A stretch of DNA of 64,000 bases, from positions 36,238 through 100,237 of the forward strand of contig CAZSSM010000015.1 of NCBI GenBank assembly GCA_964609385.1. The letters run 5' to 3'. Below are positions 24,119-33,579 of this stretch, one piece after another (positions within the stretch are counted from its first letter, which is position 1; every line of letters starts with the position of its first letter). Source of the stretch: CAZSSM01 sp964609385 (GTDB lineage Bacteria > Planctomycetota > Planctomycetia > Isosphaerales > Isosphaeraceae). A program made the translations under genes and the position numbers. The notes under the pieces were generated by a model, which was given only the letters and a program-made list of their open reading frames with translations, was not told the origin of the DNA and did no database searches.

Positions 24119-24734
24119 GCGATGGTCTCGAGCAGGTTTAGTATCGGGTCCCCTCAACCATCCGCGCGACCGATCCGGCGATCGTCGACCGGGTCATCTC
24201 CCCTATCATCGACCGATCGGACCGCCACCCTTAAACTTAACCCAATCCCTCCACGCCGAGCTCCGGATCCGGCCGCAATGAGGCTCGAACCGGCCGCAAA
24301 ACCACCAGATTGATTATTTATTTTCACATAGCCATGCAAAAACTTTTTACATTTATTCGCATTATGTTAAAAGTGCACAGAGAGGAGTTATTGTCGAAGC
24401 GCGTTTTCACACGGCTGGACGACTACTAGATCTATGGTGCATATCTCTATTTACTTATTTGCACAAAAATTTGTCGATTGAAGGGGTCTCCTCGCCGTCT
24501 CAGCGACTCGGCCCGCTAAGTCACGCCTCGATGATACCAGAACGCACCGCGGCGGGCTGGATCCTCGACCGTACGAACTTAGATGGCGGCTTCCTCGATC
24601 TTAGGATCCGATCCATGATTTACTTTGAAAATTCCTAAGTATCACCTCTAAGATCATTTTGCTTCGCGTCGGAGGCTCATCCACCCCCGACGGCGTCCAA
24701 GGGGGTAGATGGCCTCATAAATTGATGTGCAGGA
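24119..24734. other. Intergenic between porin and tssH, AT-rich
   Basis: 616 bases; 24300-24480 is markedly AT-rich. It must hold the porin promoter (leftward) and the end of the T6SS transcript. A weak hairpin (ACCCCC / GGGGGT, 24683-24706) lies about 30 bases beyond the tssH stop and may be a terminator; there is no T-tract. No coding frame was supported. Confidence 0.45.
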
Positions 24735-27440
24735 TTATCGGATCTCGTATTGGAAGGCGCCGTCGTCGCCGACAGCGACCTTGACGTGTTCGATGGCGGT
24801 CCCTTCGGCCATGCGGGCCAGGATCGTCCGGGAGATCTCGGGGAGCAGGGTTCGGGTCAGGATGTGGTCGACGGCCCGCGCGCCGGTCTCGACCTGCTTG
24901 CAGCGCTCTGAGACGGCGGCCACGAGATCTTCGCCATACTCCAAGGGAACCTTGTAATGGTCCTGGAGCCGGCGACCGATCCGATCCAATTGAAGCCGGA
25001 TGATCCGCGCTAGGTTCTCGTCGGTGATCGGCATGTAGGGCACGACGATCATCCGCCCCAGGAGGGCTGCCGGGAAGGCTTTGAGCAGTTCCGGTTGCAG
25101 GGCTTCGGACATCCCCTCAGCGCTAGGCGCGGTCTCGGGATCGGCGTTGAGACTGATCGTTAGATCCGACCCGACGTTGGAGGTCAGCAGGATCACGGTG
25201 TTCTTGAAGTCGATCTCGCGGCCCTCGCCGTCCTCGAGCATCCCCTTGTCGAAGACCTGATAGAAGAGTTCCATGACGTCGGGGTGCGCCTTCTCGACCT
25301 CGTCGAGCAGGACGACCGAATAGGGCTTGCGGCGGACCGCCTCAGTGAGCACGCCACCCTCGCCGTAGCCGACATAGCCGGGGGGCGACCCCTTGAGCGA
25401 GCTGACGGTGTGTGACTCCTGATACTCGGACATATTGATGGTGATCAGGTTCCTCTCGCCGCCGTAGAGGGCCTCAGCCAGTGCAAGGGCCGACTCGGTT
25501 TTGCCGACGCCGGAGGGTCCGACCAGCAGGAAGACGCCGATGGGACGTCGGGGGTCGGTCAGGTTGGCCCGCGCTGTCCAGATCCGCTGGCCGATCGCCT
25601 CCAAGGCCGTGTCCTGACCGATGACCCGCTTCCGGAGTGTCTCCTTAAGTTCGAGGACCTGACGGATCTCGTCGGCGAGCATCCGACCGGCCGGGATCCC
25701 GGTCCAGCCGGAGATCACCTCGGCGACGACCTGCTCATCGACGCAGACGGGCATCAAGGGGTGATCCCCTTGGATCGTCCGGAGCTGTTCGGAGAGTTCT
25801 TGAAGCTTGGCGCGGTCGGCCTCGATCTCGGGCGTCGGCGCCGGGCGTCGGCCGTCGTCAGCTCCCTGCTCGCCGTGCCAGGCTTCGATCCGGTTCCGGA
25901 GTTCCTGGACCTGGGTGACGAGCCCCATCTCCTGCTCCCAGCGGGCCTCCTCCTCGCGGAGTCGCCCCTGGTTGTGCTCCAAGGACTCGCGGAGCTGTTC
26001 GAGGCGTTCGTCGTGCGCGGTGCCGGTGGCGCGTTCGGCCTCGAGGATCCGGACCTCGGTCTTTAGGGCGTCGATGGTCCGTCGGAGGTCCTCGACCAGC
26101 GGCGGGATGGCGCGTTGGCCGATGGCGACGCGGGCGCAGGAGGTATCGAGCAGGCTGAGCGACTTGTCGGGCAACTGGCGGCCGGTCAGGAACCGCGCTG
26201 AAAGCCGGACCGAGGCGTCGACGGCCTCGTCGAGGATCCGGACGCCGTGGTGCTTCTGGAGCACGTCGGCCATGGCACGCATCATCAACGTCGCTTTATC
26301 TTGATCAGGCTCTTCCACCTTAACCACTTGGAATCGACGTGCTAGAGCGGCGTCTTTCTCGAAATACTTCTTATATTCGGCCCAGGTCGTGGCGGCGATG
26401 GTCCTCAGCTCGCCGCGTGCCAGGGCGGGCTTGAGCAGGTTGGCCGCGTCCCCCTGACCGGCCTGGCCACCAGCGCCAATGAGCGTGTGCGCCTCGTCGA
26501 TGAAGAGAATGATCGGCCGGTCGGAGCCCTTGACCTCCTCGATGACCTGCTTGAGCCGGTTCTCGAACTCACCCTTGACGCCGGCGCCGGCCTGGAGCAG
26601 GCCGAGATCGAGCGTCCGGACGACGACCGAGCGGAGCACTTCGGGCACGTCGCCGCGAGCGATCCGGAGGGCGAATCCCTCGACGACGGCGGTCTTGCCG
26701 ACGCCCGCCTCGCCGGTCAGGATCGGGTTGTTCTGCCGTCGTCGGATCAAGATGTCGACCATCTGGCGGACCTCGCCGTCGCGGCAGAGGACCGGATCGA
26801 TCTTGCCCTCCTGGGCGCGTGCGGTGAGGTCGATGGTGAACTGGTCGAGCGCGGGGGTCTTGGAGGCCTTCGACGGGACACCATCGCCGGCTCCAGCTCC
26901 GGTCCCAGCACCGACGGCCGTCGCGGGACTGCCGACCGACTGGGCGGCGACCTCACCGTCCTCGATCGAACCGTCGACGATCGCCAACAGCGGTTCGACC
27001 AGCGCGTCGGCCTTGATCTTCTTCAGTTCCGGCGAGATGTCGCGGGCGACCCGGCCGAGCCGCTCGTGGGTCAACAGGGCCACCAGGAGCGTGCCGGAGC
27101 GGACAGCGCCCTGGCCATACTGGATCGAGCTGAGGAGCCAGGCCTCGCGGACCAGTTCGTCAATCTGGGGCGAGAGGCTGGGCGTGCGATCGTTGCCGGT
27201 CTTGAATCGGTTCAATGCCGCGTTCAGGTCGGCCTGCAAGGCACCCGGGTCGACCTCAACGTGTCGGAAGATCCGGGCCAGGTCATTGTCGGTGTCCTCG
27301 ATCAGCTTGAGCAGCCAGTGCTCCAGCTCGACGGTGGCATGGGTTCTCGAGAGGCAGAGACCGGCGGCCCCCTGGAGGGCATCGGTGCAGGTCTTGTCCA
27401 GCGTCTCGATCAGCGACTTTAAGTTCAGTGACACGGCCAT
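24735..27440 (-). CDS. tssH: T6SS sheath-disassembly ATPase TssH (ClpV)
   Basis: 901 aa, normal for ClpV. This AAA+ hexamer extracts and unfolds contracted TssB/TssC sheath in the cytoplasm so that the parts can be reused. The N-terminal domain begins 'MAVSLNLKSLIETLDKTC', with the double helical repeat that binds the TssC N-terminus. The first AAA module has Walker A 'GEAGVGKTA' (K249) and Walker B 'ILFIDEAHTLIGAGG'. A coiled middle domain spans about residues 440-530. The second AAA module has 'GPSGVGKTE' (K647) and 'VVLLDEVEKAHPDVMELF'. 'NMSEYQESHTVSSLKGSPPG' is a ClpB/ClpV hallmark. It is the last gene of the leftward tss run, 104 bases after tssG. Confidence 0.96.
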   Translation of the reverse strand: MAVSLNLKSLIETLDKTCTDALQGAAGLCLSRTHATVELEHWLLKLIEDTDNDLARIFRHVEVDPGALQADLNAALNRFKTGNDRTPSLSPQIDELVREAWLLSSIQYGQGAVRSGTLLVALLTHERLGRVARDISPELKKIKADALVEPLLAIVDGSIEDGEVAAQSVGSPATAVGAGTGAGAGDGVPSKASKTPALDQFTIDLTARAQEGKIDPVLCRDGEVRQMVDILIRRRQNNPILTGEAGVGKTAVVEGFALRIARGDVPEVLRSVVVRTLDLGLLQAGAGVKGEFENRLKQVIEEVKGSDRPIILFIDEAHTLIGAGGQAGQGDAANLLKPALARGELRTIAATTWAEYKKYFEKDAALARRFQVVKVEEPDQDKATLMMRAMADVLQKHHGVRILDEAVDASVRLSARFLTGRQLPDKSLSLLDTSCARVAIGQRAIPPLVEDLRRTIDALKTEVRILEAERATGTAHDERLEQLRESLEHNQGRLREEEARWEQEMGLVTQVQELRNRIEAWHGEQGADDGRRPAPTPEIEADRAKLQELSEQLRTIQGDHPLMPVCVDEQVVAEVISGWTGIPAGRMLADEIRQVLELKETLRKRVIGQDTALEAIGQRIWTARANLTDPRRPIGVFLLVGPSGVGKTESALALAEALYGGERNLITINMSEYQESHTVSSLKGSPPGYVGYGEGGVLTEAVRRKPYSVVLLDEVEKAHPDVMELFYQVFDKGMLEDGEGREIDFKNTVILLTSNVGSDLTISLNADPETAPSAEGMSEALQPELLKAFPAALLGRMIVVPYMPITDENLARIIRLQLDRIGRRLQDHYKVPLEYGEDLVAAVSERCKQVETGARAVDHILTRTLLPEISRTILARMAEGTAIEHVKVAVGDDGAFQYEIR

Positions 27441-27544
27441 GACGATGATCCTCTGGAGAGATCTGGGACGGATTGGCTTACGCTTGCCAGGTGATTTCCA
27501 AGCGTTTGACTGAATCTGTACGCTCTGACGCTGGCCGGTGACAT

Positions 27545-28786
27545 CTATGCGCTTTTGGTGGTCATTGCCGATCCGTCGGCCGGGCTAGGGAATCGGACCT
27601 CGTCGGCGTCGTGCGGAGCGCCGTCCTCGCCGACGAGCCAGGCCATTTGTCCGAGCCTCGGCGCGTTGTCGGGATCGAGTCGGGTGGGCGGGACCTGCTC
27701 GGCGCAGAGGACGAGTTGGAACTCGACGAGCCGTTCCAGGCCGACATAGAGCAGGATCAGGTCGGCCAGGCGTCGGAGCGGCGGTCCATCGGGCAAGAGT
27801 CCGAGGAAGCTCTCGCGGTCGAGCGGCCCGAGCCGCACACGCACGGTCGCCTGGTGGTCAAGCACGCGGGTTCCGGCCAGCGCCGAGGTCCCCAGTTGCC
27901 CGTTGTGGTCGACCTGACCGAGCTTGGTCTGATCCTCGACTTCAAGGTCGATCCAGCGGCCGACAAGTTGCTCGACATGGACCGGGTGGCCGAGCACACA
28001 CTGGAGGGTCCGCTGGAGCATCAAGGCCGGCCGTCGCTGCTGGACGAAGGCGCCGGCGAAATGCGGGAGCAGGTCGTCGGGTGCCGAGGAACGGTCGCGG
28101 AGCGTGGGGTGACCCAGGCCGATCAGATCGAAGAGGATCGCCGCGAAGGCGTCGGGCTGGCGCGTGGCGGCCACAGTGATCTCGTGCTTGGCCCAGGCCT
28201 GGTAGAACAGCGAGATCAGGCGGTGGTTGAACAGGTCGAAGAAGGCGGCGGTGGAGCGGTCGCCGTCGCGTCGACGCTTGGTCAATTCCTCGGTGTAGAC
28301 CGTCGGCAATGTACCGAGCGGACCGGTCAGGCCGAAGAAGTTGACGGTCATCGATGGGATCGTCGGCCTTGCAGGTTGCTGATCGGAGGATTGGGGTGCC
28401 TGCGCGTCGGTCGGGGAACCCGTTTCGGTCTCCGGCTCGGGCGTTTTGGTGACCCGGAGCCGGTCCGGGGGCTCGGTGATGTCGAGCCGTTGAATCTCAC
28501 TGGCCGGGAAGGCGAGCGTGTTGTGTGCGCGGAAGCGGACGACCTCGCGATGCAACAGCGACGGTCCGCCGACCGGCGCGCGGTCGGGGCAGAGCTGTTC
28601 CAGGAGCCGGACGGCCTGGAAGAAGCCGAAGCGGTACGGCTCGGCCAGGAGGCGTCGGGGCAAGGGGCCTTCGGGGATCGCCGAGGGTTCGGCCGGGGTC
28701 GCGGTCGAGTCCGGCCCCGAGTCCGCGTCCGATCCCGACGTCGGGTCGCTCAGAGCAGGATCCGATGACCGGTCCGGGGTCGCCAT
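27545..28786 (-). CDS. tssG: T6SS baseplate protein TssG
   Basis: 413 aa from the ATG at 28786. TssG joins TssF in the baseplate wedge in the cytoplasm. After an Asp/Ser/Pro-rich N-terminus (residues 1-35) the family start is clear: 'LLAEPYRFGFFQAVRLLEQL', then 'REVVRFRAHNTLAFPASEIQ', 'MTVNFFGLTGPLGTLPTVYT', 'DLFNHRLISLFYQAWAKHE' and 'VGRWIDLEVEDQTKLGQ'. The start overlaps the last 37 bases of tssF, indicating coupled translation. An in-frame upstream extension of 122 residues lies wholly inside tssF and is ignored. The long Asp/Ser linker at the N-terminus is unusual for the family. Confidence 0.92.
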   Translation of the reverse strand: MATPDRSSDPALSDPTSGSDADSGPDSTATPAEPSAIPEGPLPRRLLAEPYRFGFFQAVRLLEQLCPDRAPVGGPSLLHREVVRFRAHNTLAFPASEIQRLDITEPPDRLRVTKTPEPETETGSPTDAQAPQSSDQQPARPTIPSMTVNFFGLTGPLGTLPTVYTEELTKRRRDGDRSTAAFFDLFNHRLISLFYQAWAKHEITVAATRQPDAFAAILFDLIGLGHPTLRDRSSAPDDLLPHFAGAFVQQRRPALMLQRTLQCVLGHPVHVEQLVGRWIDLEVEDQTKLGQVDHNGQLGTSALAGTRVLDHQATVRVRLGPLDRESFLGLLPDGPPLRRLADLILLYVGLERLVEFQLVLCAEQVPPTRLDPDNAPRLGQMAWLVGEDGAPHDADEVRFPSPADGSAMTTKSA

Positions 28787-30606
28787 CGCTTGACTACTCC
28801 TTCGCGTTGTCGCGAGCGGACCCGCAACTGGGTAAAGGTGTTGATCGCGGCATACATGCTGAGGAAGCGTTCCAGGACGCTGGCCATCAGGAAGATGCCG
28901 CTGCCGACGTAGTTCTCCTCGTCGAAGGTCAGATCGACCTCGATCCCGAGGCAGACCGCCAGCCCGTCCGGCGAGGCGATCCGCCCAGCGACTCGACGGC
29001 TCTGGAGGTCGACGAGGCCGTCGATCTTCTGGCGGGTGGTGTTCGACCCGGTGAAGTCGTAGGTCGACAGGATTGCCTTGAGCGCCTGTAGGCCACGGTC
29101 CGGATCGGTCAATGAGAGGTGGTTGAGGCTCAGCAGGGCGATCAGGGGCCACTGGGTCCTGCGCCCCAACGGGGGTCGGTGCGTCTCGGTCGGCTTGGTG
29201 ATCAGCGTGACGCCGCCGACCGGCGCGGGGCTGTCGATGTCCAGTTCGGCCAGCGGACCGCCCGGGCTCAGTTCCAAGGGCACGTCACGGTTGGTGCAGG
29301 TCAACTGGACGTGGAGGACCTGGTCGGGTCGACTGACCGGGTCGAAGTCGCGGTCGACCACGGCCAGGCTCATGCCGTGACCGGGGTCGCCCTTGCGCGT
29401 CGAGTGGGTCCGCCGCGCGTACCAGAAGGCGCCCGGCGGTTCGCCGCGGGCCTCCAGCCGCCTGGGTGTGTAGAAGGGCTGATACGCGGTGCTCTCGCCG
29501 GTCCGTTCGGAGATCCCCGCGACCCGCTCGATGGCGAAGATCTCGGCGGCCAGCGGCCGGTTCACGTCGGCGATCAGCGGGTAGTCGGTCCTTGTCTGGT
29601 CCAATCGGATCGGCTCGGCGGTCCGGGGGAACAGGTTGACCGCAGGGGTGCAGCCGAGCCGGAACGACTTGGCGTCGATCCGGACCGCGTCGCCCGGCGA
29701 TCGCCTCAAGAAGATCTGGAGTTCCACGCTTTGGTCGGCCTCGAAGGGGTGGTCGGCCAGCCGTTCGAGCCCGCAGAGATCGACGAAGAGGAACTTCTCG
29801 GGCAGCGTGAAGTAGTCCTGGATCAAACGGTGGCCGGGGAAGCTGGTCAGGCGATCGGGCAGCAGACCATCCTCGGGTTCGAACCCGACGGCCTGGATCG
29901 ACTCGGGCTCCAGTCGGATCGGCGCGTCCTGGGACGTCCCTGAGTCGTCGGTCCGGATCGGCTGGGCCCAGACGGCCACGGCGTCGTTGAGCAGGAGCTC
30001 GTAGAGGTCCGAGACGGCGGCGCGATTGCCGTCGAGGTAGAACCGGAGCCGGTCCATCGCCCCGGCGAGTTGGTTCAGCCCGGGCGCTCCGTCGAGCGGT
30101 CGGAGCCGGAGCCGGAGCAGCGCGATCGAGCCGGCCGGCTTGCCGGGGATGGTCACGCGGTCCGGCTCCATCTGGGCCGATTCGACCCGGATCGGCCAGA
30201 GTCGGACCGGATAAGTGGTTCGGAACCGGCATCGGACCCCGCCGACGGGCCGGGCGACCAGTCCGGTCCCGGCCGGGATCTCGGGCCCCTCGGCCAAGGC
30301 GCCGGCATCGCCGCCGGGCCGAAGCTGGACGATCGCGGCGGCCGGCACCGGGCGGAGCAGCTCGGGATAGAGGACCTGCAGCAAGGCCTCGGTGATTTCG
30401 GGGAAGGTGTCGTCGAGCTTCTGACGGATCCGCGCTGTGAGCAGGGCCACGGCCTCGAGCATGCGCTCCACATGCGGGTCGGCGCACTGCTGGTCGTCCA
30501 ATTCGAGCCGGGCGGCGATGGTGGGATAGGCCCGGGCGAACTCGGCGCCGAGGCTCCGAAGCGCCTCAAGCTCTTCGTTGTAGTAGGTGTGCAGCCGTTC
30601 GCTCAT
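28750..30606 (-). CDS. tssF: T6SS baseplate protein TssF
   Basis: 618 aa, close to the usual 590-630. It opens with the family signature 'LHTYYNEELEALRSLGAEFA', 'YPTIAARLELDDQQCADPHV' and 'RIRQKLDDTFPEITEALLQV', and later shows 'RTHSTRKGDPGHGMSLAVVD' and 'LTCTNRDVPLEL'. TssF is the main wedge protein of the T6SS baseplate and docks the sheath-tube complex. It begins 38 bases after tssE and overlaps tssG by 37 bases, so tssE-F-G form one translational unit. Confidence 0.95.
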   Translation of the reverse strand: MSERLHTYYNEELEALRSLGAEFARAYPTIAARLELDDQQCADPHVERMLEAVALLTARIRQKLDDTFPEITEALLQVLYPELLRPVPAAAIVQLRPGGDAGALAEGPEIPAGTGLVARPVGGVRCRFRTTYPVRLWPIRVESAQMEPDRVTIPGKPAGSIALLRLRLRPLDGAPGLNQLAGAMDRLRFYLDGNRAAVSDLYELLLNDAVAVWAQPIRTDDSGTSQDAPIRLEPESIQAVGFEPEDGLLPDRLTSFPGHRLIQDYFTLPEKFLFVDLCGLERLADHPFEADQSVELQIFLRRSPGDAVRIDAKSFRLGCTPAVNLFPRTAEPIRLDQTRTDYPLIADVNRPLAAEIFAIERVAGISERTGESTAYQPFYTPRRLEARGEPPGAFWYARRTHSTRKGDPGHGMSLAVVDRDFDPVSRPDQVLHVQLTCTNRDVPLELSPGGPLAELDIDSPAPVGGVTLITKPTETHRPPLGRRTQWPLIALLSLNHLSLTDPDRGLQALKAILSTYDFTGSNTTRQKIDGLVDLQSRRVAGRIASPDGLAVCLGIEVDLTFDEENYVGSGIFLMASVLERFLSMYAAINTFTQLRVRSRQREGVVKRWRPRTGHRILL

Positions 30607-30644
30607 CGTTCCGCCCTCCGGGTTCGGCCCTTGGGATCCATCCC

Positions 30645-31130
30645 TCAGCGCCCGTCGCTGGTGACCCGGAAGTTGTGGCCGGGCAGTTCCAGGCGTGAAT
30701 CGTAGCAGACCGGCTCGGGGTCGGGCTCGACGAGCAGCATCGCGTTGATCTGGAAGTGGAGGATCCGATGGACATCGGGGTCGACCGCGACCTCGACCTC
30801 GACGAGGGTCAGTCGCGGTTCGAACTGGTCGATCGCCCGCTCGATGAACCGACGGAGGCGGCGATGATCCTCGATATTGGCCACGGTGTAGTTGCTCAGG
30901 TCGGGCAGTCCGTAGGCGTAGACCGAGCAGTCGAGTTGGGTCAGCGAATCGTCCCAGAACGGCTCAACGCGTCGCGTGTTGAGCAGCCATTCCAGGTCGC
31001 GCCGAACGTCTTCCTTGAGCTGGTTGAGGCGGTAGTCTCGGCCGCGTCGGGGATCGGGGTCATGTCGGGGATCGAACAGGCGATCCATAACCGAAGGGAT
31101 CAGGCTTTGCAGGGGGGCCGGACGCGCCAT
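30645..31130 (-). CDS. tssE: T6SS baseplate gp25-like protein TssE
   Basis: 161 aa from the ATG at 31130 ('MARPAPLQSLIPSVMDRLFD'), matching the normal start of the family. A start 80 codons earlier would read through GC-rich repeat sequence and is unlikely. TssE is the lysozyme-related gp25 homologue that links the baseplate to the first sheath ring. The conserved pattern is visible: 'LKEDVRRDLEWLLNTRRVEP', 'SVYAYGLPDLSNYT', 'RFIERAIDQFEPRLTLVEVE' and 'LHFQINAML'. The 'VRRDLEWLLNTR' and 'EPRL' stretches are the key gp25 elements. Confidence 0.92.
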   Translation of the reverse strand: MARPAPLQSLIPSVMDRLFDPRHDPDPRRGRDYRLNQLKEDVRRDLEWLLNTRRVEPFWDDSLTQLDCSVYAYGLPDLSNYTVANIEDHRRLRRFIERAIDQFEPRLTLVEVEVAVDPDVHRILHFQINAMLLVEPDPEPVCYDSRLELPGHNFRVTSDGR

Positions 31131-31280
31131 GGTTGGGGGAGCCTCGGACGATCGAAGGTCGAGTGACGGCTGGATGAACGAGACCGGTCGGGGACGGTCC
31201 GCGCATTCAGAACCGCGACCGGCCCGGGGCCCGTCGCGGTTCTTGGGGACGGCTTGCCGTATACCGACGCGAGCGGTCGG

Positions 31281-31304
31281 TCGGACGGACGGTCGGACGG
31301 ACGG
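31281..31304. repeat. Tandem 12-bp repeat, two copies
   Basis: TCGGACGGACGG occurs twice in direct succession, preceded by a partial GCGGTCGG. Non-coding; likely replication slippage. Confidence 0.75.
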
Positions 31305-31383
31305 AGCTGAGGGGCTGGCTCGAACCGTTGCGGTCGCGCCGAAGTGAGGCGAACTGAATCGACTCTCCACGCCTCGGCGTGAC

Positions 31384-31415
31384 CGGCTGCATCGCAGTGT
31401 TGGCGATGCAGCCGG
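31384..31415 (-). terminator. Hairpin downstream of hcp
   Basis: GGCTGCATCGC and GCGATGCAGCC form a perfect 11-bp stem with a short loop (about 31387-31413), some 20 bases beyond the hcp stop in the direction of transcription. There is no T-tract. It may end or protect the hcp message and so separate hcp levels from tssE-H. Confidence 0.6.
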
Positions 31416-31433
31416 GAGCCGGAAGGGCCCGGC

Positions 31434-31931
31434 TCAGATCGAGGCGATCTTCTTGTTCGCTTGGAGGTCGAAGCCGCCGGGCACGGCCGTGCCCTTGCCG
31501 CCCTCGTCCTTCTGCGGGGTGTAGTTGAAGACGATCTTGGCGAAGTTCAGGCTGAACGACTCCATCGGGATCGAGTCGCCGCCGGACGAGCCGCTGGACT
31601 GGTAGCTGGAGACGAGCACGTCGGCGAACTCGATCTTGTAGTACTCGACCTGCTGCTCGCCGGCACGGGCCAGGCTCAGGGTCGCCTTGGTATAGTGCTT
31701 CCCGGTGGCACAGGCTTCCATCAGGACCGGCGAGGCTTTGTTGGCCGACATGGTGAAGCTGATATCGGAGTAGGCGACCTTGCCGCCGCCGCCGCCACCG
31801 GTCCGCGAGCCGAAGGTGCCCTCCTGGTTGCAGCCCCAGGAGAACGAGTCGATCTCGATCCACTTCTTGTGCTTCTCGTCGGTCGCCTCGCCGTCGACAC
31901 CTTCGATCTTGAGGTAATAATCGGTCGCCAT
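31434..31931 (-). CDS. hcp: T6SS tube protein Hcp (TssD)
   Basis: 165 aa. Hcp hexamers stack into the tube expelled by sheath contraction. Family features are the start 'MATDYYLKIEGVDGEATDE', 'WIEIDSFSWGCNQ', 'DISFTMSANKASPVLMEACATG' and 'MESFSLNFAKIVFNYTPQK'. Residues 44-50 are a run of glycines in the loop normally linking early strands ('RTGGGGGGKV'). CAGGAG lies at ideal spacing before the ATG, one of the strongest ribosome sites here, fitting high expression. It lies 156 bases after tssC and 303 before tssE. Confidence 0.96.
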   Translation of the reverse strand: MATDYYLKIEGVDGEATDEKHKKWIEIDSFSWGCNQEGTFGSRTGGGGGGKVAYSDISFTMSANKASPVLMEACATGKHYTKATLSLARAGEQQVEYYKIEFADVLVSSYQSSGSSGGDSIPMESFSLNFAKIVFNYTPQKDEGGKGTAVPGGFDLQANKKIASI

Positions 31932-32087
31932 GATCGGTAACTCCTGTGTCTTGTGCTGAAACTTAAGGGTTAATCCGGATCAGCTTGTGTCCGGGTATTA
32001 ACATTACGACGGGGTGGCGTGATGTGACGCCGGATTCGCGGACGGTCCCGGAAAAACCGGCCATGGCTCGGCGCTACCGGTCGGGCC

Positions 32088-33575
32088 TCAACCACCCTTG
32101 CCCTGAGGGAGTTCGGCGACCAGGCGCATCGAGACGGTCAGCTCCTCGAGCTGGTAGTGGGGCCGGAGATAGGCCACGGCCTGATAGGAGCCGGGCTTGC
32201 CCTCGACCTCGGCCACCTCGATCTGTGCCTGACGCAGTGGGTGCGAGGCCTTCTGCTCGGGCGAGACGTCGTCGCGCTCGATGACGTACTGGGAGATCCA
32301 GTCGTTGAGGAACCGCTCGCAGTCGGTCCGGCTCATGAACGAGCCGACCCGGTCGCGCATCATCGCCTTGAGGTAATGGGCGATCCGGCTGACCGCGAAG
32401 ATGTAGGGCAGCCGCGTCGACAGCTCGGCATTGGCGTTGGCCTGCGGCGTGTTGTACTTCCGCGGCTTCTGTGCCGACTGGCCGCTGAAGAAGGCCGAGT
32501 AGTCGGTGTTCTGGCAGTGGACCAGCGAGATGAAGCCGTTGTCCGAAAGCTCCCTGTCGCGGCGATCGGTGATGGCGATCTCAGTGGGACACTTCAGCGC
32601 CACGTCACCTTCATCAGTCTTGAAGGTATGAGTGTGAAGGCCCATGACGGCCCCGCCACCCTCGGGACCCCGGATCGCCGTGCACCAGTTGAACCGCGCG
32701 TACGCCTCGGTCAGCCGAGTGCCGAAGGCGTAGGCGGCGTTGCCCCAGAGGTACTTGCCGTGGTCGGTCCCGTCGACGTCCTCTCGGTAGGTGAAGCTGT
32801 CGACCGGGTTGGTCTCCGGCCCATAGGGCAACCGCATCAGGATGTGCGGCAGACAGAGGCCGACGTAGCGCGAGTCCTCGGTGTCGCGGAAGCTCCGCCA
32901 CTTGACGTATTCCGGGGTCGTGAAGATCATCGAGAGGTCGCGCGGCTGGCCGATCTGCTCGAAGCTGTCCAGATTGAACATGTATGGGTGCGCTGCGCTG
33001 ATGAACGGCGCGTGGGCCGCCGCAGCGACGCCGGAGATCTTCTCCAGCAGGCTCATGTCCATCGGACTGGCATCGAACTCGTAGTCGCCGATCAGGGCGC
33101 CGTAAGGCTCGCCGCCGAAGGTGCCGTATTGCTCCTCGTAGACCTTCACGAACAGCGCGCTCTGGTCGAACTCGGCGGCCCGCTTCATGTCACGGAGCAG
33201 ATCCTTCTTGCTGGCGTTGAGCGCGCGGATCTTCAGGTCGGTACCGGTCTCGCTATTGTGGACCAGGTAGTGCAGCCCGCGCCAGGAGCCCTCCAGCTTC
33301 TGGAAGTCCTCGTGGTGTATGATCTGATCAAGCTGACGGCTGAGCAATTGATCGATCTGTGCGATCCGCTGATTGATCATCGCCTGGGTGTCGGCCGAGA
33401 CGACCATCGCGCCATCGACGATCTGGTCGATGAAGGAGCGGAGCACATCGCGGGCGTGCGGGACCTGCTCGGCATGGCGGACCATGCCGCTGTTGGTGAT
33501 GATCTCGTCGAGCAGGCCTTGCGACTCGGTCGTCGTCTCGGAGGTCTGCGGCGTTTGGTCAGGTGCAGTGCTCAT
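32088..33575 (-). CDS. tssC: T6SS sheath large subunit TssC
   Basis: 495 aa from the ATG at 33575, preceded by GGAGG 9 bases upstream. TssC pairs with TssB to build the contractile sheath. Recognised segments are 'INQRIAQIDQLLSRQLDQII', 'FQKLEGSWRGLHYLV', 'LLRDMKRAAEFDQSALFVKV', 'GTFGGEPYGALIGDYEFD' and 'LPYIFAVSRIAHYLKAMMRD'. The acidic N-terminus before residue 30 resembles the stretch read by ClpV in other systems. tssB ends only 4 bases ahead, and the ribosome site lies within the tssB 3' end, so translation is coupled. Confidence 0.96.
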   Translation of the reverse strand: MSTAPDQTPQTSETTTESQGLLDEIITNSGMVRHAEQVPHARDVLRSFIDQIVDGAMVVSADTQAMINQRIAQIDQLLSRQLDQIIHHEDFQKLEGSWRGLHYLVHNSETGTDLKIRALNASKKDLLRDMKRAAEFDQSALFVKVYEEQYGTFGGEPYGALIGDYEFDASPMDMSLLEKISGVAAAAHAPFISAAHPYMFNLDSFEQIGQPRDLSMIFTTPEYVKWRSFRDTEDSRYVGLCLPHILMRLPYGPETNPVDSFTYREDVDGTDHGKYLWGNAAYAFGTRLTEAYARFNWCTAIRGPEGGGAVMGLHTHTFKTDEGDVALKCPTEIAITDRRDRELSDNGFISLVHCQNTDYSAFFSGQSAQKPRKYNTPQANANAELSTRLPYIFAVSRIAHYLKAMMRDRVGSFMSRTDCERFLNDWISQYVIERDDVSPEQKASHPLRQAQIEVAEVEGKPGSYQAVAYLRPHYQLEELTVSMRLVAELPQGKGG

Positions 33576-33579
33576 TTCT

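Larger units (their letters stand above)
31131..31433. other. Intergenic between hcp and tssE
   Basis: 303 bases in the middle of the T6SS gene run. It includes a small tandem repeat (separate entry), and near 31380-31425 the short inverted pair GGCTGCATCGC / GCGATGCAGCC, a hairpin just beyond the hcp stop. The hairpin may attenuate or stabilise the transcript so that hcp is made in excess over tssE-H; that is inference. Confidence 0.5.
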